A DNA stretch of 21,303 nt from NCBI GenBank assembly GCA_900556455.1, contig USOV01000017.1:1-21303 (forward strand). The letters are read 5' to 3'. The translations under genes and the position numbers were made by a program. Within the stretch, counting starts at the first letter, position 1. Each line of letters opens with the position of its first letter. This document shows positions 1-7,436 of the stretch, piece after piece. The DNA is from an uncultured Clostridium sp. (GTDB taxonomy: Bacteria; Bacillota; Clostridia; TANB77; CAG-508). The notes under the pieces are model-generated. The model did no database searches. It was not told the origin of the DNA and saw only the letters and a program-made list of their open reading frames with translations.

Positions 1-30
1 CAGTGAAAAAATAAAATATATAATCCCCGA

Positions 31-72
31 CGAGATTGGGCGGACGTTTTAGAGTGTGTCAAATTACAATTT
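31..72 (+). repeat. Terminal inverted repeat, left copy
   Basis: The 20 bases at 31-50 (cgagattgggcggacgtttt) are exactly the reverse complement of the last 20 bases of the window (21284-21303). A second matching block, 58-72 (gtcaaattacaattt), is the reverse complement of 21249-21263. The left copy is shorter because about 13 bases between the two blocks are missing. The repeat is richer in GC than its surroundings. It may be a dispersed intergenic repeat at which an assembly stopped, or the ends of an element; the sequence does not decide. Confidence 0.75.
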
Positions 73-104
73 AAATCACAATTATATAAAAAAGGAAGAT
101 GTTA

Positions 105-740
105 ATGAAAAAGAAAATCATAATATTTTGTTTAATTTTTATTTTAATAATAACAACAATAATTTTAATAAAAAACAATTATAAAAGTATAAAAATGGGA
201 AATAATATAATTAATCAATCAGCTGATAAGATAAAAGAAAATATTTTAAATATTGAATCTTACAAAGCAAAAGTACAAATAACTATAACCAGTAACAAAA
301 ATACAAATACATATGAAGCAACTCAAAAATATTATAAAGAAAATAACTTATATAAGCAAGAAATAACATCACCAGAAAGTTTTGCAGGAACAACTTTCGA
401 ATATGACGGAAGCAATTTACAAATAAAAAATACAAAACTAAATTTAAGTAAAATATATGAGAATTATAACTACATAGGAAGTAATGAATTAAGTTTAAAT
501 AATTTTATAGAAGACTATAATAATAATGAAAATCAGGATTTCGAAAATGATGAAGAAATAATTTTAGAAACAGTTGTAAAAACTAACAATAAATATAGAA
601 AAATAAAAAGGCTTTATATAAGCAAAAATACTAAATTACCGACTAAAATGGAAATACAAGATAATGCACAAAACACTTTAGTTTACATATTATATAATGA
701 GATAGAAATAAACAAACTAGAAAAAGAACAAATAAACTAA
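105..740 (+). CDS. GerS/LolA-like membrane-anchored protein
   Basis: The protein has about 211 residues. It starts with lysines and a hydrophobic segment (about residues 4-22) and continues as a polar, Asn/Lys/Glu-rich domain outside the membrane. Phrases such as SYKAKVQITI, EATQKYYKENNLYKQEI and TKLPTKMEIQD resemble the half-barrel of LolA-type lipoproteins, including the clostridial spore germination protein GerS. No clear lipobox cysteine follows the hydrophobic stretch, so it is probably an uncleaved anchor rather than a lipoprotein. I chose the ATG at 105 over 99 because AAAGGAAG (91-98) is well spaced for 105. In many Clostridia a GerS-like gene sits near alr and the mazEF pair; here mazF follows after about 100 bases and alr is absent. 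Function is inferred from weak similarity and context. Confidence 0.5.
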   Translation: MKKKIIIFCLIFILIITTIILIKNNYKSIKMGNNIINQSADKIKENILNIESYKAKVQITITSNKNTNTYEATQKYYKENNLYKQEITSPESFAGTTFEYDGSNLQIKNTKLNLSKIYENYNYIGSNELSLNNFIEDYNNNENQDFENDEEIILETVVKTNNKYRKIKRLYISKNTKLPTKMEIQDNAQNTLVYILYNEIEINKLEKEQIN

Positions 741-836
741 AGTGAAAAATTAAAAATAATAATATCTCAAAATAAAATACCAATATTTAAAATATGGAAT
801 AAAGATTAAATATACAAATAAGAGAGAGTGAAGAAT

Positions 837-1184
837 ATGGTAATAAAAAGAGGAGATATGTTTTATGCAGATTTAAGTCCTGTTGTAGGATCTGAACAAG
901 GAGGAACAAGACCAGTCTTAGTTATACAAAATAATATAGGCAATAAATATAGCCCAACAGTTATAGTTTCGGCAATAACATCACAATTAAATAAAAATAA
1001 GTTGCCAACTCATATAGAATTAGATTCTGAAGAATTTGGGTTAAAAGCAGATTCAATAATTTTAACAGAGCAAATACGTACAATAGATAAAAGCAGATTA
1101 AAAGAAAAAATAGGGCATATAAATGATGCAAAAGTAATGAGCCAAATAGACAATGCACTAGGGGTAAGCTTCGGTTTAGAGTAA
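837..1184 (+). CDS. mazF: MazF/EndoA-family mRNA interferase toxin
   Basis: This 115-residue protein is a full-length member of the PemK/MazF family, which cleaves single-stranded RNA at short sequence motifs. The family signature is clear: VIKRGDMFYADLSPVVGSEQ at the N-terminus, then GGTRPVLVIQN, the SAITSQ strand, and TEQIRTIDKSRL near the C-terminus. A GTG at 828 would add three residues, but family members usually begin MVIKRGD, so I prefer ATG 837. The CopG-type antitoxin gene normally found just upstream in Firmicutes is not visible: 741-836 encodes nothing recognisable. A strong terminator follows. The antitoxin may be encoded elsewhere or the toxin may be restrained in another way. 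Confidence 0.93.
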   Translation: MVIKRGDMFYADLSPVVGSEQGGTRPVLVIQNNIGNKYSPTVIVSAITSQLNKNKLPTHIELDSEEFGLKADSIILTEQIRTIDKSRLKEKIGHINDAKVMSQIDNALGVSFGLE

Positions 1185-1190
1185 GTAAAG

Positions 1191-1230
1191 GTCATCTAAC
1201 AAAAAAGGTTTTTGTTAGGTGACTTTTTTA
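1191..1230 (+). terminator. Rho-independent terminator after mazF
   Basis: The arms GTCATCTAACAAAAA and TTTTTGTTAGGTGAC pair over about 15 positions with one G-T pair, and a run of T follows. It lies six bases after the mazF stop codon. Confidence 0.88.
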
Positions 1231-1233
1231 GTT

Positions 1234-1261
1234 TTCGACATTTTTGTCATTTTTTGTCGAT
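1234..1261. promoter_or_regulatory. Possible inverted pair of Spo0A boxes upstream of the sortase-pilin operon
   Basis: TTCGACA at 1234-1240 is the exact reverse complement of the Spo0A box core TGTCGAA. TGTCGAT at 1255-1261 matches six of seven bases on the plus strand, and a partial TGTCATT lies between them. A weak sigma-A-like promoter (TTTACT 1271-1276, 17-base spacer, TAATAT 1294-1299) follows. A role of Spo0A here is inferred; the host is a spore former because gpr is present. Confidence 0.4.
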
Positions 1262-1311
1262 GGAAAGTTCTTTACTTTTTCCAAAAAATGTATTAATATA
1301 AATATATCTTT

Positions 1312-1334
1312 AATTGCTATAGGTAATAGCAATT
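1312..1334 (+). other. Small perfect hairpin in the sortase leader
   Basis: AATTGCTAT (1312-1320) and ATAGCAATT (1326-1334) are perfect inverted repeats around a five-base loop. No T-run follows, so it is not a terminator. It may be an operator or a leader RNA structure. The rest of 1335-1400 shows nothing recognisable. Confidence 0.35.
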
Positions 1335-1421
1335 TCCAAAATAATTTTTAAATCTGAATTTTTTTATCTTAAAAAATTCCTAGAAACAATAACAATTAAA
1401 TAAAAAAGAGGTGATGCGTAT

Positions 1422-1970
1422 CTGCTAAATTATTCTAAAATTAAACTAAATTTTGAGGCTTTAATTGCATGTGTAATAATAATTCTTGAAATAAGTCAAA
1501 CACAAATTAATGCAACAACTAAAATTCCAACATACATTTCCAATATGAACATATGCGGTTTTAAGTATGATAGGAAAAAATTAGAATTTACAAATGAAAA
1601 TTGGATTTTAGAAATACCAAGAATTAATTTAAAAGCTAAAATAAATTTTGGAACAACAGAAGAAGTAATGAATGAATTTATAGGACATTTTGATACAACT
1701 GGGGTGTGGACAGGCAATATTGGCTTAGCTGCACATAATAGAGGTTACCCAGTAAATTATTTTGGAAGACTTAAAGAATTACAAAAAGGAGATGAAATAA
1801 AATACACAACTATATATGGAACAAAAACATATAAAGTATCAGTATCAACAATTATAGAGGATACAGACTGGTCGTATTTACAAGAAACTGAAGAAAATAA
1901 ACTTACACTAATAACATGTGTAGAAAATCAACCAAGGTACAGAAGATGTATTCAAGCAATAGAAATTTAA
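1422..1970 (+). CDS. Sortase (class D-like), apparent CTG start
   Basis: Sortases are membrane-anchored cysteine transpeptidases that cleave LPXTG-type signals and join the protein to the cell wall or to another pilin. The catalytic His (LAAHNRG, about residue 105), Cys (TLITCVENQ, about residue 166) and an Arg in RYRRC (about 172-175) are all present, and the sequence is otherwise typical. The first in-frame ATG (1545) would remove the N-terminal membrane segment. The open frame continues upstream and encodes a hydrophobic anchor, FEALIACVIIILEIS, in front of it. A strong AGAGGTGA site (1408-1415) is placed six bases before the CTG at 1422, and no in-frame ATG, GTG or TTG fits. The length (about 182 residues) then suits the family. 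The next gene, a pilin, starts nine bases after the stop, so the two form an operon. Confidence 0.8.
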   Translation: MLNYSKIKLNFEALIACVIIILEISQTQINATTKIPTYISNMNICGFKYDRKKLEFTNENWILEIPRINLKAKINFGTTEEVMNEFIGHFDTTGVWTGNIGLAAHNRGYPVNYFGRLKELQKGDEIKYTTIYGTKTYKVSVSTIIEDTDWSYLQETEENKLTLITCVENQPRYRRCIQAIEI

Positions 1971-1979
1971 GGAGGATTT

Positions 1980-3230
1980 ATGAAAAAAATAATATCAATA
2001 ATTTTGAGTTTATTAATGATAATGGGGATAATTATAATTCCAACAAAAACACAAGCAAGTATTCCAATAAATGAAGCATATTTATATTCAAAAGGCACTT
2101 ATTCAGACTATTTACGTTATGGAGGGGTAGGGATAGTGTTTGATTATGTAGTTTACCAAAAAGATGGACAAGAATACCCAGCATATTGTTTAAATAGAGA
2201 AGCCAAAGGTGTAAACTCAGACCTTTCATATTCAGTAGGTATAAATGAATTACTTACAGATGTAGAAGTGTGGAGAACAATAATAAATGGATATCCATAT
2301 AAAACATACCAAGAATTAGGGTGTGCAAATAAGGAAGAAGCATTTTTGGCAACAAAACAGGCAGTATATTGTGCACTTTACAATAGGGACCCTAATACAT
2401 ATATAGCAACAGATGAGGTTGGAGTAAGAACAAGAAATGCATTAATACAAATAGTAACAAATGCCAGAAACTCAACAGAAGTAAAACAAAGTGCAGATTT
2501 AAGAATAGAAGAAGTAACTAGTAAATGGGAGCAAGATAATATTAGCAATAAATATGTATCAAAAAAATTTACAGTAAAAGCAAACAGTACAATTAATACA
2601 TACTTAGCAGAGTTAGAAGGAATAAATGTAGAAGGTGCTCAAATTGTAGATGAAAATAACAACGAAAAAACAGAGTTTAACTATGGAGATAATTTTAAAA
2701 TAATAATACCAATAAAAAATATGACAGATGAAGGAAGCTTTAATATAAAAGTAAATGGGAAAGTTGCAACAAAGCCAATTTTATATGGATATTCAAGCAA
2801 CCCGAGCTTACAAGACTATGCATTAACGGGAAATATATATGAAGATGGAAGCGGAATAAAAACCATATATTATACAAAAAACGAAACAAAAATAATAATT
2901 TTAAAACAAGATGAAAAAGGAAATGCCCTTGAAGGAGTAAAATTTAGACTATTAAATGAAAATAAGGATGTTGTACATACAGAACTTACAACAAACAAGG
3001 AGGGAAAAATTATTATAGAAAATTTAAATCCAGGAGTATATTACTTAGAGGAAACAAATACTGTAAATGGATATGCAATATATGAAGAACAAATAGAAGC
3101 AAATGTAGCTTATAATGAAGCTTTAACGATTACAGTAACAAATTCAAAAGAAACCATAGAAATAGAAAAACCAGAAATAATAGAAAATCAGCAAGAAGTA
3201 ACTGTAAAATTGCCAAAAACTGGAATGTAA
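1980..3230 (+). CDS. Thioester-domain / Cna-B pilin-like surface adhesin ending in LPKTGM
   Basis: A secreted surface protein of 416 residues. It has a signal peptide (about residues 1-26, cleavage near TQA). Next is a TQXA-type thioester domain, in which Cys70 (YPAYCLNR) and Gln127 (ATKQAVYC) are placed to form the internal thioester. A linker region follows, then a Cna-B/prealbumin-like domain (about 302-395) with the Lys of IIILKQDEKG and the Glu of YYLEET as likely isopeptide residues. The C-terminus reads KLPKTGM and stops at once: the hydrophobic segment and positive tail that normally follow LPXTG are missing, and no other frame supplies them before the terminator. GGAGG precedes the ATG. 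It is the likely substrate or partner of the sortase encoded just upstream. Confidence 0.88.
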   Translation: MKKIISIILSLLMIMGIIIIPTKTQASIPINEAYLYSKGTYSDYLRYGGVGIVFDYVVYQKDGQEYPAYCLNREAKGVNSDLSYSVGINELLTDVEVWRTIINGYPYKTYQELGCANKEEAFLATKQAVYCALYNRDPNTYIATDEVGVRTRNALIQIVTNARNSTEVKQSADLRIEEVTSKWEQDNISNKYVSKKFTVKANSTINTYLAELEGINVEGAQIVDENNNEKTEFNYGDNFKIIIPIKNMTDEGSFNIKVNGKVATKPILYGYSSNPSLQDYALTGNIYEDGSGIKTIYYTKNETKIIILKQDEKGNALEGVKFRLLNENKDVVHTELTTNKEGKIIIENLNPGVYYLEETNTVNGYAIYEEQIEANVAYNEALTITVTNSKETIEIEKPEIIENQQEVTVKLPKTGM

Positions 3231-3245
3231 TATACAAAACGAAAA

Positions 3246-3283
3246 AATGTTTGCAAAGCTATTGCTTTTTGCAAACATTTTTT
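3246..3283 (+). terminator. Rho-independent terminator after the pilin gene
   Basis: AATGTTTGCAAA (3246-3257) and TTTGCAAACATT (3268-3279) are perfect inverted repeats followed by T residues. It ends the sortase-pilin unit before recG. Confidence 0.88.
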
Positions 3284-3334
3284 ATATAATTGAGAAGATA
3301 AGATAAACCACAAGTTATATAATTAGGAGAAAAA

Positions 3335-5383
3335 ATGATAGATTTATTAAAAGACGTAAAATACATAAAAGGAGTAGGTCCAGAAAGAGTAAAAAGCCTA
3401 AATAAACTAGGAATATACACACTAGAAGACTTAATTACATATTACCCAAGAACATATGAAGATAGAAGCAAAGTAAAAAAAATGGACGAACTTGAAAATG
3501 GAGAAGAAGGACTAATAGAAGCAATATGTGTATCAAGAATCTCTGAAATAAGAATTAGAAAAAACATGACAATATATAAACTAATAGTAAGAGACGAAAC
3601 AGCAACTTGTGAAATTACTTGGTTTAATATGCCATATTTAAAAACAAAATTTAAAATAGGGAACAGATATAAATTTTTTGGAAAAGTAAAAAGAACCGCA
3701 AGTAAAATAGAAATGAATTCACCAATCTTTGAAGAAGCGGAAAATTCTATTAATACAGGAAAAATCATCCCAATATATCCAAGTATTTATGAGCTAACAC
3801 AAAACACACTAAAAAACATAATGAATAATGGAATAAAAATGGTATATGGAAACTTAGGAGAAACTTTGCCAGAATATTTATTAAAAGAATATAATTTAAT
3901 TGATATTAACAAAGCAATAAAAAATATTCATTTTCCAGAAAACTTTGAAGAATATAATAAAGCAAGGCAAAGACTAGTCTTTGAAGAACTACTAATATTA
4001 CAGCTTGCTTTGTTAAAGTTAAAAAACAGTTATGCTGTGGATGAAACAGGAATTGCTTTTAATAAAAATGTACATATGTCAGATGTAATAAATACACTTC
4101 CATTTAAACTTACAAGAGCACAAACTAAAGTATTAGAAGAAATTGATAGTGACATGGAAAGTGCAAAGCCTATGAACAGACTATTACAAGGCGATGTAGG
4201 ATGTGGAAAAACAGCTGTATCAATTATAGCAAGCTATAAGGCTGTAAAATCAGGTTATCAGGTTGCCATAATGGCTCCAACAGCGATACTTGCTAAGCAA
4301 CATTTAGAAAACTTCAGGAAAATGTTAGGTCAATTCAATATAAATTGTGAATTATTAGTTAGTGGACTTACTAAAAAACAAAAAGAAGATATATTGGAAA
4401 GATTAAAAGCAGGAGAAATAGATATATTAATTGGAACACATGCATTATTAGAGGATAATGTAGAATTTAAAAAACTAGGATTTGTTGTAACAGATGAGCA
4501 ACATAGATTTGGAGTTAGACAAAGAGCAAAAATTAGCAGTAAAGGAACAAACCCAGATGTGTTAGTTATGACTGCAACGCCAATACCAAGAACACTAGCA
4601 CTAATTTTATATGGAGACTTGGATATATCCATTATAAATGAATTACCTCCTAATAGGCAGAAAATAGATACATTTGCAGTAACACAAAATATGGAAGATA
4701 GGGTAAATAACTTTATAAAAACACAAATAAATGAGGGGAGACAAGCTTATATTGTATGCCCATTAGTAGAAGAAAATGAGGAAATAGAAGCAAAATCTGT
4801 TTTAGAACTTGCAGAAAAATATAAAAATCAAACTTTTAAAAAGTACAAAGTAGAATACATGCATGGAAAACTAAAACCAGCAGAAAAAGATGCTATAATG
4901 GAAGATTTCAAAAATGGGAAAATAGACATCTTAATTTCTACAACGGTAATAGAAGTAGGAGTAGATGTACCAAATGCCAATATTATGATAATAGAAAATG
5001 CGGAAAGATTTGGGCTTGCAACGCTTCACCAATTAAGAGGAAGAGTGGGAAGAGGAACATACAAATCATATTGTATATTAAAATATAAAGGAAAAAGTGA
5101 TGTTATAAAACAAAGAATGGAGATAATGACAAAGACAAATGATGGATTTGTAGTATCTGAAAAAGACTTGGAATTACGTGGCTCTGGAGAATTCTTTGGA
5201 ACAAAACAACATGGGATTCCTGAGTTTAAAATAGCAAATTTATTTGAAGATATAGAAACACTAAAATCAGTACAAAGTGTAGCAATAAAAATAATAGAGG
5301 AAGATTCAAAACTAGAAAGTGAAAAAAATGCAAGATTAAAAAAACAGGTAGATGATAAATTTGGAAAAAGGGTTGAAATTTAA
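3335..5383 (+). CDS. recG: ATP-dependent DNA helicase RecG
   Basis: RecG remodels stalled replication forks and branch-migrates Holliday junctions. The 682-residue length is normal for the family. The N-terminal wedge/OB region (about 1-220, with KYIKGVGPERVKSLNKLGI at the start) is followed by the helicase core: Walker A GDVGCGKTA (about 286-294), the Walker B variant DEQHRFG, motif III TATPIPRTLA, and the C-terminal helicase motifs TTVIEVGVDVPNA and LHQLRGRVGRG, and then the RecG-specific C-terminal wedge with LELRGSGEFFGTKQHG. The start is set by AGGAGA seven bases before ATG. No frameshift or missing motif was seen. It follows the pilin terminator and is probably transcribed from its own promoter. 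Confidence 0.97.
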   Translation: MIDLLKDVKYIKGVGPERVKSLNKLGIYTLEDLITYYPRTYEDRSKVKKMDELENGEEGLIEAICVSRISEIRIRKNMTIYKLIVRDETATCEITWFNMPYLKTKFKIGNRYKFFGKVKRTASKIEMNSPIFEEAENSINTGKIIPIYPSIYELTQNTLKNIMNNGIKMVYGNLGETLPEYLLKEYNLIDINKAIKNIHFPENFEEYNKARQRLVFEELLILQLALLKLKNSYAVDETGIAFNKNVHMSDVINTLPFKLTRAQTKVLEEIDSDMESAKPMNRLLQGDVGCGKTAVSIIASYKAVKSGYQVAIMAPTAILAKQHLENFRKMLGQFNINCELLVSGLTKKQKEDILERLKAGEIDILIGTHALLEDNVEFKKLGFVVTDEQHRFGVRQRAKISSKGTNPDVLVMTATPIPRTLALILYGDLDISIINELPPNRQKIDTFAVTQNMEDRVNNFIKTQINEGRQAYIVCPLVEENEEIEAKSVLELAEKYKNQTFKKYKVEYMHGKLKPAEKDAIMEDFKNGKIDILISTTVIEVGVDVPNANIMIIENAERFGLATLHQLRGRVGRGTYKSYCILKYKGKSDVIKQRMEIMTKTNDGFVVSEKDLELRGSGEFFGTKQHGIPEFKIANLFEDIETLKSVQSVAIKIIEEDSKLESEKNARLKKQVDDKFGKRVEI

Positions 5384-5445
5384 TATATATTTATCCAACA
5401 TCATTGACAAGCCAAAGCTAATTATTGACAAATTTATATTTTGTG

Positions 5446-5475
5446 TTGACAAAAAATAATTACTTTTGGTAAAAT
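5446..5475 (+). promoter_or_regulatory. Promoter of first leader-module gene
   Basis: TTGACA (5446-5451), an 18-base spacer and TAAAAT (5470-5475) form a sigma-A-like promoter. Two further TTGACA-like hexamers lie upstream (near 5404 and 5425). A similar arrangement, TTGACA at 6766 with TAAATC at 6791, precedes the paralogue, and the stretch from the -10 to the start codon is nearly identical in both. Confidence 0.6.
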
Positions 5476-5689
5476 TATTTTGAGGATATAAAATTTTGAG
5501 GAAGTGATACTATGTCAGAAACACCAACATTAACTTATGATATAGATTCGTTAAGGGGAGATGTCACAGAATTTATTTGTAGTGCCTACAGCAAACTAAA
5601 ATCGGCATCAGAAACTATTTCAAGTTTACCTACACCAGAGGGATGTGAAAATGCTAGAAATTTATCTGAAATCGTAGATAATATTAAAA
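5466..5689 (+). repeat. Duplicated leader plus N-terminal coding module, copy 1
   Basis: This block is nearly identical to 6787-7010. It covers the -10 region, the untranslated leader (with the twice-repeated ATTTTGAGGA motif and GAGGAAGTGA ribosome binding site) and the first ~60 codons. Identity stops abruptly at ATTAAAA, where the two proteins diverge completely. Confidence 0.9.
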
Positions 5690-6750
5690 ACAGTGCTGGA
5701 GCAGTTAAGACGGCTATAGAGAATGCTGCAGATGCTCTTGAACATAATGAATATAATCTTTTAGACCTTATTTGGGATAAGTTTAAAGAGTTTTTTAATT
5801 TACCACCAGACATTGATATGGATGAAGATAAACTAAAAGACCCATTATCAGAAGATAATCCTTTTAAAAGTTCAAAAGAAGATGTAGCAAAAAGTTTAGC
5901 TACAAAATACCATATAGATACAAGAGGAAAGACAACTGAACAAATAATTGCAGAAGCAAAGGCAATGGAGAGAATTAAAAGAGCTAGAGAATGGGGTGGT
6001 AGTGAAGCCCTTAAAGTACTGGCAGAAAAATATGGAGTACCAATTACAAGATCAAAAGTGACAGTGGAAGAAAAACACGGATTTGATAATGTTAAAGACA
6101 GCCCTTGCAATGTTGACACATACAGATACAATCAGCTAGTATTTCAAAAAAACCTAGGCGTAACTGGAATCTGTGGACCAACTTCATTATGCGAGATAGG
6201 ATCAGCAGCTTTGGGATATGCGTATACACCAGAAGATTTATTTAGAGACTTCCCTTATGCTACTAGGTATTATATAAAAGGTTCAGGGTATTCAGATGCA
6301 ATAATGAAAGATGAAGCAATATTAGATAGATTAAATTTAAAGTATGAAAGTACTTATTACGGAGAAGCATTTGGAAGAGAAAATCCAGAAGATGGAAAAC
6401 TAATGAAAGACTTTGAAGATGGAAAAGTTGCTATTTGGTGTACAAAAAATCAAAATTTCACTAAAACGGGGCACTATATGGCTGTAAGTCCTAGAGAGGA
6501 TGGAAAAATATGTATTACTGATCCAATGGGACCAAACTATCAGTCACAAAATCCAGTTTTACAAGAAGGATTTACAAAGGGATTTGACCCTAAAAGAATT
6601 GCTAGTTATGGAGGACACTATTATGTATTTAGCCAGAAAGATCCAATACTAACAAGTACTACGACTATAGAAGAAGAGGATGATGATACTATAGCAAACA
6701 ACATTGTAAAAAGAGCTTTGAAGGAAGCACAAGGGGATTCAGCAAACTGA
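5512..6750 (+). CDS. C39-like cysteine protease effector with helical N-terminal module
   Basis: A 412-residue protein without a signal peptide. Residues 1-60 are a helical module shared with the next gene, and residues 60-100 continue as helices (SAGAVKTAIENAADAL). Residues 120-190 are a charged linker. Residues 200-375 form a C39/papain-like peptidase: Cys221 in TGICGPTSLC, His321 in TGHYMAVSP and Asp337 in ITDPMGPN fit the Cys-His-Asp triad. The tail is acidic and Lys-rich. A conserved N-terminal module with exchangeable C-terminal enzymes is typical of polymorphic toxins and of type VII-like (LXG/WXG) exported proteins; I infer export by such a route, but no secretion genes are in the window. 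The start is fixed by GAGGAAGTGA before the ATG. The protease could instead act inside the cell. Confidence 0.7.
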   Translation: MSETPTLTYDIDSLRGDVTEFICSAYSKLKSASETISSLPTPEGCENARNLSEIVDNIKNSAGAVKTAIENAADALEHNEYNLLDLIWDKFKEFFNLPPDIDMDEDKLKDPLSEDNPFKSSKEDVAKSLATKYHIDTRGKTTEQIIAEAKAMERIKRAREWGGSEALKVLAEKYGVPITRSKVTVEEKHGFDNVKDSPCNVDTYRYNQLVFQKNLGVTGICGPTSLCEIGSAALGYAYTPEDLFRDFPYATRYYIKGSGYSDAIMKDEAILDRLNLKYESTYYGEAFGRENPEDGKLMKDFEDGKVAIWCTKNQNFTKTGHYMAVSPREDGKICITDPMGPNYQSQNPVLQEGFTKGFDPKRIASYGGHYYVFSQKDPILTSTTTIEEEDDDTIANNIVKRALKEAQGDSAN

Positions 6751-6786
6751 TGATAAAACAAAATATTGACAAGAAAATGAATTTAT

Positions 6787-7010
6787 TTGGTAAATCTATT
6801 TTGAGGATACAAAATTTTGAGGAAGTGACATTATGGCAGAAACACCAACATTAACTTATGATATAGATTCGTTAAGGGGAGATGTCATAGAATTTATTTG
6901 TAGTGCTTATGGCAAATTAAAGTCGGCATCAGAAACTATTTCAAGTTTACCTACACCAAAAGGATGTGAGAGTGCTAGAAATTTATCTGAAATCGTAGAT
7001 AATATTAAAA
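6787..7010 (+). repeat. Duplicated leader plus N-terminal coding module, copy 2
   Basis: Second copy of the block at 5466-5689, in direct orientation about 1.3 kb downstream. Most differences are single-base changes, which suggests a recent duplication or gene conversion. Confidence 0.9.
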
Positions 7011-7360
7011 GTTGTGTTTTACAAACGAATAATTATACAGATATTCCATATATTAGGGAAACTTCAGAAGATGCACGAATTTGGTACCTTACAGATGTAA
7101 TTTCGGAGGACAATATTAATTTAATGAAAGAAAATAACGTTGAGTGTGTAAATACTACATCTAGTAAAAACAATGCATATAAAATTAAAAAAATTACTGA
7201 AAACGGAATAGATGTGTGTGTATGGAATGTACAAACAGATTCGGCAAAAGAGAGAGTAAAGAATATGGGAGCTACGTATGTCATGTCAGATAATGTTCTT
7301 GGTATTACACCATATCAAGAGGGAGAAGAAGATGTTAATGGCTTAGAGCAGAGTGATTAA
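6833..7360 (+). CDS. Leader-module protein with truncated glycerophosphodiesterase-like C-terminus
   Basis: A 175-residue protein. Residues 1-60 match the start of the neighbouring cysteine protease almost residue for residue (ETPTLTYDIDSLRGDV). From residue 61 it is unrelated to that protein. The part VCVWNVQTDSAKERVKNMGA followed by TYVMSDN resembles the last strands of glycerophosphodiester phosphodiesterase (GDPD) barrels, where a VWTVN motif and a final GVDGIITD-like turn occur. The N-terminal three quarters of a GDPD barrel, with its metal-binding catalytic residues, is missing. It is probably the remnant of a second effector after an internal deletion, or a small non-catalytic product. 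The promoter, leader and start are copies of those upstream. Confidence 0.6.
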   Translation: MAETPTLTYDIDSLRGDVIEFICSAYGKLKSASETISSLPTPKGCESARNLSEIVDNIKSCVLQTNNYTDIPYIRETSEDARIWYLTDVISEDNINLMKENNVECVNTTSSKNNAYKIKKITENGIDVCVWNVQTDSAKERVKNMGATYVMSDNVLGITPYQEGEEDVNGLEQSD

Positions 7361-7387
7361 AAAAGAATTTATAAAATAAATAGTATA

Positions 7388-7435
7388 AAACCACCTTTAT
7401 TTACCAAAAATAAGAAAGTAAAGAGGTGGTTTTTT
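7388..7435 (+). terminator. Terminator whose 3' arm contains the gpr ribosome binding site
   Basis: AAACCACCTTTATTTAC and GTAAAGAGGTGGTTTTTT pair over most of their length with one small bulge, and the T-run follows. The 3' arm carries GAGGTGG, which is also the gpr Shine-Dalgarno sequence, seven bases before the gpr ATG. Confidence 0.7.
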
Positions 7436-7436
7436 G

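Noticed and set aside
46..81. GTTTTAGAG text that resembles the start of a type II CRISPR repeat
   Set aside because: Only one copy, no spacers or cas genes, and the matching right-end copy breaks right after GTTTT.
105..170. Lipoprotein signal in the GerS-like protein
   Set aside because: The only nearby Cys lies inside the hydrophobic core (IIIFCLIF) and not at the end of a lipobox.
5586..6131. Long minus-strand open frames opposite the protease, gpr, glyS and ATPase genes
   Set aside because: They are antisense shadows of well-supported genes, with low-complexity Ser/Phe/Leu-rich products and no ribosome binding sites.
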